Source: Cyanobacteria bacterium HKST-UBA02 (lineage in GTDB: Bacteria > Cyanobacteriota > Vampirovibrionia > Obscuribacterales > Obscuribacteraceae). From it: a stretch of DNA of 21,381 bases. Below the pieces are notes generated by a model that worked only from the letters and a program-made list of their open reading frames with translations, made no database searches and had not been told where the DNA came from. The stretch covers positions 1-21,381 of the forward strand of contig JAGQHH010000180.1 of the NCBI GenBank assembly GCA_020431945.1. Direction: 5' to 3'. A program made the position numbers and the translations under genes. Below, piece after piece: positions 16,230-21,381 of this stretch (its first letter is position 1; each line of letters opens with the position of its first letter).

Positions 16230-17962
16230 GCGAGAGCAGGGGAAGAGACTTGAATCTGAGCAATCTGGATATAACCATCGGTCAGGCGATTCGCAAGCAT
16301 ACTCACGTACGCCGCTTCTACAACGCTCTCAAGAACCCGGGCGAGGTCCAGAGAGCTATGCTCAAGCGGATAATCGCTCGCAATGTCGAGACGAGATTCG
16401 GCGACGACCACGATTTCGCTTCGATAGATTCTTATGAGAGCTACCGCCGGCGCGTGCCGGCCATGGATTATGAGTACTTCCGCCCCTATATCGAGCGGAG
16501 CACCAGGGGAGAGGTCCGGCAACTGACCGTCGAGAACCCTTTCATGTATGCCACTACTAGCGGCACCACTGCCAAGCCCAAGTTCGTGCCGATCACGCCT
16601 GAGCACCTCCGGGACTATACGCACGCTTTCCAGATCCACAACTATCATCTCATCGAGAGTTTCGAAAAGGCTGCCAGCGGTCGTTTCCTGATTATCGTCT
16701 CCAATGACGAGGAAGGCAGGGTCGAATCGGGGTTGCCTTACGGCGCGGTTTCGGGAATGCTCAACCGCAAGCAGCCCGCCATCATTCGTCGGCACTTCGC
16801 CATGCCCTTCGAGATCTGCAAAATCAAGGACGTGGACCGCAAGTATTACATGATGCTGCGCACGGCCCTGGTCGAGAATGTCACGGCGATTCTCGGATGC
16901 AACCCGTCGAGCCTGCTTCTCCTTGCCGATCAACTCCGGGAGCACGGCGAGGCGTTGATCGAGGATCTGGGAAGGGGCACCATCAACCAGGCTTATCTGC
17001 CGGGCGGGGAGCTCGACCGGGCTTTCGATTATTGCCTGAAGCCTGCGCCGGAGCGCGCCCGCGAGCTAGAGCGGATTTTGAGGATGGATGGCCAGCTCCT
17101 GCCCAGGCGAGTATGGCCGGAGCTCTCGGTGATCTCCTGTTGGAAAGGCGGACCCATGTCTTTCTATCTGGAGCGCCTTCCCGAGTTTTACGGGGCCATT
17201 CCGGTCAGAGATTTCGGCTATATGGCCTCCGAGGGCCGGGGCTCGATTCCTATAAGCGATGGTGGCGCAGGTGGTGTGCTGGCGGTGACCAGTCATTTCT
17301 TCGAGTTCGTGGCGGAGGACGACATTGACTCCGAGAATCCTCGCTTCCTGCTGGCGGACGAGTTGAGAAGGGGCGGGCGCTACTACATCTTCTTCACCAC
17401 TTCCGGCGGGCTCTACCGTTACAACATAAACGATCTGGTTGAGGTGGTCGACTATCTCGACAATACTCCGATCATCGAGTTCCGCCGTAAAGGTCTCGGG
17501 GTGAGCTCGATCACCGGCGAGAAGGTCACCGAAGAGCAGATTCTAGCCGCCGTGCGTTCCTCTTCTGCCGAACTCGACGGAGACGGAGTCGCCCACTTCA
17601 CCGCCGAGGTGAGACTCGGCTATCCGCCGTATTATGTCTGCTATGCCGAATTCGGCAATCTCGGTCACGAGCTGGAAGAAGCCGTCAGTTGCCGTTTCGA
17701 GGACGAGTTCGACCGTAGCTTGCGAGAGCAGAATCCGGAGTACGAGGACAAGCGAGCCAGCAAGCGTCTGGAGCGTCCCCGCCTGCATCTTCTTCCTCGT
17801 GGTACCTATACCCGCCTGCGCCAGCAACGGGTGAGCGAAGGGGCACCGGAGGCCCAGGTGAAGATTCCGCTTTTGACCAGTCATGATGTATTCAAAAAGC
17901 GGCTCGAGGCACTTGATCCGGATCTGGTGTCGGATCTGGTGCCCGAGCCGGTGAACATTTAG
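16226..17962 (+). CDS. GH3-family acyl-acid-amido synthetase
   Basis: 578 residues, a full-length GH3 protein. The three ATP/AMP motifs of the family are present: YATTSGTTAKPK (108-119), GYMASEGRG (331-339) and YRYNINDLVEV (398-408). A C-terminal subdomain includes TGEKVTEEQ and TYTRLRQQR. Plant GH3 enzymes (JAR1, IAA-amido synthetases) adenylate a carboxylic acid and pass the acyl group to an amino acid; bacterial members are mostly uncharacterised. Here the likely role is to activate a carboxylate and form an amide or ester bond. It is coupled by ATGA overlap to the enolase-superfamily gene, whose relatives act on amino-acid-containing acids or on o-succinylbenzoate. The acyl and amino substrates cannot be named from sequence. 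The next gene starts 16 nt on, behind an AAGGAG. Confidence 0.92.
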   Translation: MSESRGRDLNLSNLDITIGQAIRKHTHVRRFYNALKNPGEVQRAMLKRIIARNVETRFGDDHDFASIDSYESYRRRVPAMDYEYFRPYIERSTRGEVRQLTVENPFMYATTSGTTAKPKFVPITPEHLRDYTHAFQIHNYHLIESFEKAASGRFLIIVSNDEEGRVESGLPYGAVSGMLNRKQPAIIRRHFAMPFEICKIKDVDRKYYMMLRTALVENVTAILGCNPSSLLLLADQLREHGEALIEDLGRGTINQAYLPGGELDRAFDYCLKPAPERARELERILRMDGQLLPRRVWPELSVISCWKGGPMSFYLERLPEFYGAIPVRDFGYMASEGRGSIPISDGGAGGVLAVTSHFFEFVAEDDIDSENPRFLLADELRRGGRYYIFFTTSGGLYRYNINDLVEVVDYLDNTPIIEFRRKGLGVSSITGEKVTEEQILAAVRSSSAELDGDGVAHFTAEVRLGYPPYYVCYAEFGNLGHELEEAVSCRFEDEFDRSLREQNPEYEDKRASKRLERPRLHLLPRGTYTRLRQQRVSEGAPEAQVKIPLLTSHDVFKKRLEALDPDLVSDLVPEPVNI

Positions 17963-17978
17963 AAGGAGATTCGATACC

Positions 17979-19043
17979 ATGGCCGATAAAGCCGAAGCTC
18001 AATCCCGATGTAATGTCGCCATCACCGGAGCCACGGGGCTGGTTGGTGCCAGTCTGGCGAAGTATCTCGCCGAGCGCGGCTATGGAGTGACGGCACTGGT
18101 GCGCAGTCGCGAGAAGGGCGAAGCTCTCCTGTCCGGCATGGGAATCAAGATCGAGACCATCCCTGATATTCAAGATGTGGAGTCCCTGAGCGAGCGGCTC
18201 CAGGATATCGACGTTCTGGTTCACGCTGCCGGCTGTGTCGATCCGTACGGGAAGAGAGAGGCGATCTTCGCTATCAATGTCGGTGGCACCAGGACCGCCC
18301 TGGCAGCTGCCGCCAAGCAAGGTGTGCAGCAGTTCATACATATAAGCAGCCTCTCCGTCATTACCGGGCAGGGCGATCAATACGATGTCGATGAGTCCGC
18401 TCCCCTCACCAGATGCGGTGAGGCCTACGCCGACTCGAAAGTCGAGGCGGAGCAGCTTGTAATGAGCGAAGCATCGGCGGGAGACATTCAGGTGACGGCC
18501 TTGAGACCGGGCTTCATCTACGGACCCGGTGAGCGGGCCTGGCTACCGCGTCTGGTCAACTCGATTTCCCGGGGCAAGGCCATGCTCATAGACGGAGGCG
18601 TCAAAGAGACCAATGTCATCTATGTGCAGAATCTCAATCGCGCGATTGAGGGTGCCATCCTCAATGAAAACGCCTACGGCAGAGTCTACAATCTCACCGA
18701 TGGCGAGAAGGTGACCAAGAAAATGCTTTTCGACACCATCGCCGATTGTCTCGGTTTGCCCAGGGTGAAGAAGAAGATCCCTTCGGCAGTGGCAAAACCG
18801 GCTTGCGAGATCATATCGACCATCGCGCCATTTCTTGGTCCCGACAAGCAGAAAGAGCTGGCCCGATTCTCGCGAGCTGCCTTTCGTCTTGCCGGAGTCA
18901 ATCAGGGATTCTCCATCGCAAGGGCTGAAAAGGATCTCGGCTATGTCAATCGGATACCCTTCAGTGAAGGAATGAAAGAGACGCTCAGCAAGGAGGGACA
19001 ATGGGTAACAACGGATGCAAAACCGGCGGTGTCGCGAGCATAG
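17979..19043 (+). CDS. Extended SDR, NAD(P)-dependent epimerase/dehydratase or 3-beta-HSD-like (SDR 1)
   Basis: 354 residues with AAGGAG 10 nt before the ATG. The Rossmann motif is ITGATGLVG (15-23), followed by the NAD(P)-binding VRSREKG region and HAAGCVDPYG. Catalytic residues are S123/S124 (HISSLS), Y150 and K154 (YADSK). After the core, LRPGFIYGPGE and the Asn-rich NVIYVQNLNRAIEGA match extended SDRs of the 3-beta-hydroxysteroid dehydrogenase/sugar epimerase type. The substrate may be a hydroxylated lipid or terpenoid or a nucleotide sugar; the C-terminal region does not decide. Its 3' end overlaps the next gene by 43 nt. It is one of three SDRs of the operon, which differ enough to suggest separate steps. 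Confidence 0.88.
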   Translation: MADKAEAQSRCNVAITGATGLVGASLAKYLAERGYGVTALVRSREKGEALLSGMGIKIETIPDIQDVESLSERLQDIDVLVHAAGCVDPYGKREAIFAINVGGTRTALAAAAKQGVQQFIHISSLSVITGQGDQYDVDESAPLTRCGEAYADSKVEAEQLVMSEASAGDIQVTALRPGFIYGPGERAWLPRLVNSISRGKAMLIDGGVKETNVIYVQNLNRAIEGAILNENAYGRVYNLTDGEKVTKKMLFDTIADCLGLPRVKKKIPSAVAKPACEIISTIAPFLGPDKQKELARFSRAAFRLAGVNQGFSIARAEKDLGYVNRIPFSEGMKETLSKEGQWVTTDAKPAVSRA

Positions 19044-19315
19044 AGAAAGGTCGTTTCTATCAGAGCTTCGTAACTGATTATTGTCACAGGCATGCCCACC
19101 CGGTCAATGCTATCCTCCATATCGTCGGCGTTCCCGCCGCTTTTGCAGGCTTCTTCTATTTCTTTTCCGGTCGGGACCGTCTCAAGGGAGGCGGACTTAT
19201 CTTTCTCGGCTATCTGCTCCAGTATCTGGGTCATCGGGCTCAGGGCAACGAGGTCGGTGAAGTGACCCTGGCCAGGTCCGTCTATCGGCGGGTGAAGAAA
19301 CTGGCGGGCAAATGA
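19001..19315 (+). CDS. Mpo1/DUF962-like small membrane protein
   Basis: 104 residues. It starts inside the previous gene, with a 43-nt overlap; AGGAGG at 18991-18996 directly upstream supports the ATG at 19001. The family pattern is clear: FVTDYCHRHAHPVNAILHIVGVP (H29, H31, H33, H40) and LLQYLGHRAQGNE (H78). Two hydrophobic segments lie at about 38-56 and 63-78. In yeast, Mpo1 is an iron-dependent dioxygenase in the alpha-oxidation of 2-hydroxy fatty acids from phytosphingosine, and these histidines bind the metal. By analogy, this protein may oxidise a lipid-like intermediate at the membrane; that is inference. It overlaps the next SDR by ATGA. Confidence 0.85.
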   Translation: MGNNGCKTGGVASIEKGRFYQSFVTDYCHRHAHPVNAILHIVGVPAAFAGFFYFFSGRDRLKGGGLIFLGYLLQYLGHRAQGNEVGEVTLARSVYRRVKKLAGK

Positions 19316-20283
19316 GCGCAGAGCCGATCACGGTCCTGGTGGACGGCGCCACCGGCTATCTTGGCAGTCATCTCGCTGCGGCTCTTTGCCGCCGAGAGGG
19401 TTTCAGGGTACGCTGCCTGGTTCGAGAAAAAGCCAACCCCGCTGATATCGCCTTTCTCGAGAGCCTGCCGGTGGAGGTCGTCAAAGCCGATATTCCGCCG
19501 CGATCCGAAGACGCCGAGAAGCTGGGAGCGATTTTCGAAGGGGTCGGAGCGATCGTGCATCTGATCGGCAGTATAGCCCCCGGGCGCAACCAGAGCTTCG
19601 AGGCTCTGCACCAGGGGATCACCAATTTGATGATCAATTATGCCCGACACTATGCGATACCGAAAATGGTGCTCGTCACTGCCTGTGGTACCAGGGCCGA
19701 TTCACCTTCCGCATATCACCGGACCAAGTGGCTGGCCGAGGAGGCGCTCCGGGGGTCCGGTCTGAGCCATGCCATCCTGAGACCGTCACTGATAGTCGGG
19801 CGCCAGGTCGGCAATCGCGATAGCAAGCTGGTGAAGCGGCTCCTGGAGCTGATCCGGAAAAGACCGGCGGTGCCTCTGGTGGAAGGTGGCGCGGCAAAAA
19901 TCCAGCCGGTTTTCATTGCCGATCTGGTGGAGGCTATCATCGCCTGTGTCGAGACGGACAGGCAGGGCACCTTCGAGATCGGGGGCGGCGAGATAATTGC
20001 CATGAGGGACCTGGTGGACCGACTGGGAGCGCTTCTTGAAATCAAGGCAAGGGTGGTGAAACTGGCCAGACCGGTGGCCATGCTTGTGGCGAAGGCTATG
20101 GAGGTTTTTCAAGAGGTTCCGACATTAAGTAAGGACCAGGTGATACTTTCACTGTCGGACAACATATGCCAGACTAATAGCCTCGCGGACCTCATTGGTC
20201 GCGAGCCCACCCCGCTGGCCGACGCTCTCTCTACCTACCGATCGGCTCTTGAAGGAAGGCGACTCGATGTCAACGGAAAGTGA
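19312..20283 (+). CDS. Atypical SDR, NAD(P)-binding, NDUFA9/NmrA-like (SDR 2)
   Basis: 323 residues, start ATG in ATGA overlap with the Mpo1-like gene. The cofactor motif is DGATGYLGSH (11-20), followed by CLVREK, a basic turn that favours NADP. YHRTK (Y135-K139) lies at the usual catalytic site, and TACG replaces the usual strand-5 Ser. LRPSLIVGRQVG and QPVFIADLVEAI follow, the pattern of the NDUFA9-like and complex-I-associated atypical SDRs. The C-terminal part (about 240-323) is helical. Such proteins are often reductases or structural NAD(P) binders of lipid or quinone metabolism. The substrate is unknown. The next gene starts 17 nt before its stop. Confidence 0.85.
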   Translation: MSAEPITVLVDGATGYLGSHLAAALCRREGFRVRCLVREKANPADIAFLESLPVEVVKADIPPRSEDAEKLGAIFEGVGAIVHLIGSIAPGRNQSFEALHQGITNLMINYARHYAIPKMVLVTACGTRADSPSAYHRTKWLAEEALRGSGLSHAILRPSLIVGRQVGNRDSKLVKRLLELIRKRPAVPLVEGGAAKIQPVFIADLVEAIIACVETDRQGTFEIGGGEIIAMRDLVDRLGALLEIKARVVKLARPVAMLVAKAMEVFQEVPTLSKDQVILSLSDNICQTNSLADLIGREPTPLADALSTYRSALEGRRLDVNGK

Positions 20284-21262
20284 AGCCGGCAGGAAGGTTC
20301 TGGTAACTGGAGCAAGCGGCTTCATTGGCACCAATCTGGTTCGCCGCCTGGTTGACAAAGGTTTCCGGGTCCGCACTTTCGGGCGCTCCGGCAATCCCCC
20401 GAAGGGTCTCCGGGATCTGGACATCGAGCATATGAGCGGCGATGTCACGAACAAAGATGCGGTGGAAGAGGCTGTAAAGGATATCGAGATCGTATTTCAT
20501 CTTGCCGGTCTCGTGTCTTATAAAAGCAAGGACGAGCAGCGCCAGATAGCAGTCAATGTTTTCGGCACCAAAAATATCATGGAGGCGGCTCTCCGGCATG
20601 GTGTGAAGCGGGTCATCCATACCAGCTCGATTGCTGCCATGGGCGTGCCGGAGCCCGGAAAGGTCGCAGACGAGACGATCCAGTACAACCTCGGGGGTAG
20701 AGGCCTCAATTACTGCGATTCGAAGTATGCTGCCGAGCTCGAAGTGCTCAATGCCTGGAAGAAAGGCCTTCCCGCTCTCATTCTCAGTCCCGGGATCACC
20801 CTCGGGGAGGGCGATACCCATGCTCACCACCATGCCATCGTCCGATCCATGGCGAAGCGCTCTTTGATTTTCGTGCCTCCGGGGGGAGTCACATTTTCGG
20901 ATATCAACGATGTCGTGGACGCTCACCTGGCAGCCATCGAGAAAGGGCGCACCGGCGAGCGTTACTGCCTGGTGAGCGCCAATCTCACTTTCGCCGACGC
21001 GGCCAGGATCTTCGCCCGGGTCAGCGGCGTGAAAGCCAATATAGTCACGGTTCCGGGCTCTGTTCTGCTGACGCTCAGCAAAATTGCCGAGAAGGCCGGG
21101 CGTATCTTCCGCCGGGAGTTTCCCCTTTCAAGCCAGCAGGCCTGGCTCTCCCAGCACAACATCTTCTTCAGCTCGGCAAAGGCGGAGGAGGAGCTCGATT
21201 TCAAGCCCACTGATTTCGAGAGCACAGTCAAGAGAACGTCCGATTATTATCTAGCCCGGTAA
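20267..21262 (+). CDS. Extended SDR, dihydroflavonol-reductase/HpnA-like (SDR 3)
   Basis: 331 residues from the ATG at 20267, behind AAGGAAGG; an in-frame start 24 codons earlier lies in the previous gene and gives no SDR sequence. Motifs: VLVTGASGFIGTN (11-23), FHLAGLVSY, S120/S121 (HTSSIAAMG), Y149-x3-K153 (YCDSK) and ILSPGITLGEGD. This is the pattern of dihydroflavonol-4-reductase/3-beta-HSD-like and hopanoid-associated HpnA-type SDRs. It is probably the last gene of the operon in this window; no terminator is visible in the remaining 119 nt. With SDR 1 and SDR 2 it may supply successive oxidation-reduction or epimerisation steps on one scaffold. Confidence 0.87.
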   Translation: MSTESEAGRKVLVTGASGFIGTNLVRRLVDKGFRVRTFGRSGNPPKGLRDLDIEHMSGDVTNKDAVEEAVKDIEIVFHLAGLVSYKSKDEQRQIAVNVFGTKNIMEAALRHGVKRVIHTSSIAAMGVPEPGKVADETIQYNLGGRGLNYCDSKYAAELEVLNAWKKGLPALILSPGITLGEGDTHAHHHAIVRSMAKRSLIFVPPGGVTFSDINDVVDAHLAAIEKGRTGERYCLVSANLTFADAARIFARVSGVKANIVTVPGSVLLTLSKIAEKAGRIFRREFPLSSQQAWLSQHNIFFSSAKAEEELDFKPTDFESTVKRTSDYYLAR

Positions 21263-21381
21263 CATTGGAGAAACCCGAGTTAGAGTGCCGACCAAGAGGG
21301 TACAATGAAGCTAGCCGGCGTCGATAAAAACAGTATCCCTAAAGCTTCAGGAAGGTAGACGCTTTGGTTAGTAGTGTAGCT

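Noticed and set aside
21305..21358. 17-codon reading frame with a GAGGG upstream
   Set aside because: Too short to support, no known leader-peptide pattern, and the window ends 23 nt later.

Overview
The window most likely comes from a non-photosynthetic relative of Cyanobacteria, in the Melainabacteria/Vampirovibrionia group (for example Obscuribacter-like). This is inferred from an IspH of the long cyanobacterial type, the absence of photosynthesis genes, several secreted proteins of no obvious family and moderately GC-rich DNA. No database search was possible, so the placement is tentative. No rRNA, tRNA, insertion sequence, integrase, phage gene or CRISPR array was seen. It reads as a chromosomal segment.

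Region A (1-3536, minus): two consecutive genes for proteins with very long Pro/Glu-rich linkers. The upstream gene encodes a 904-residue protein with an unassigned N-terminal domain, a coiled coil and a C-terminal domain that resembles a degenerate nuclease fold. The downstream gene runs off the window; it starts with a GTG and encodes a CpaE-like pseudo-receiver domain followed by a Pro-Glu-Lys linker. Region B (3664-4796, minus): a HAD phosphatase/phosphomutase and a small secreted protein, with a strong intrinsic terminator between them.

Region C (4882-10277, plus): ispH, hemE and hemY are coupled by stop/start overlaps and link isoprenoid supply to haem synthesis. A Ppx/GppA phosphatase with an HD domain follows. 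Region D (10301-13855) holds a short lipoprotein whose core resembles an acyl carrier protein without its serine, a tiny secreted basic peptide on the plus strand, and a tight minus-strand operon. That operon encodes a haem-oxygenase-fold protein, a DUF1571/LolA-like protein, an ICMT-like membrane methyltransferase and a secreted START/SRPBCC protein. The three secreted or membrane products suggest lipid or envelope work.

Region E (14040-21262, plus): a compact seven-gene operon, the most interesting part of the window. It encodes an alpha/beta hydrolase with a Cys nucleophile, an enolase-superfamily epimerase/cycloisomerase, a GH3-family acyl-acid-amido synthetase, an extended SDR, an Mpo1/DUF962 membrane protein and two more SDRs. 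Genes overlap or lie within 16 nt of each other. The set suggests an uncharacterised pathway that activates a carboxylic acid and modifies a lipid-like product, but no substrate can be read from the sequence.
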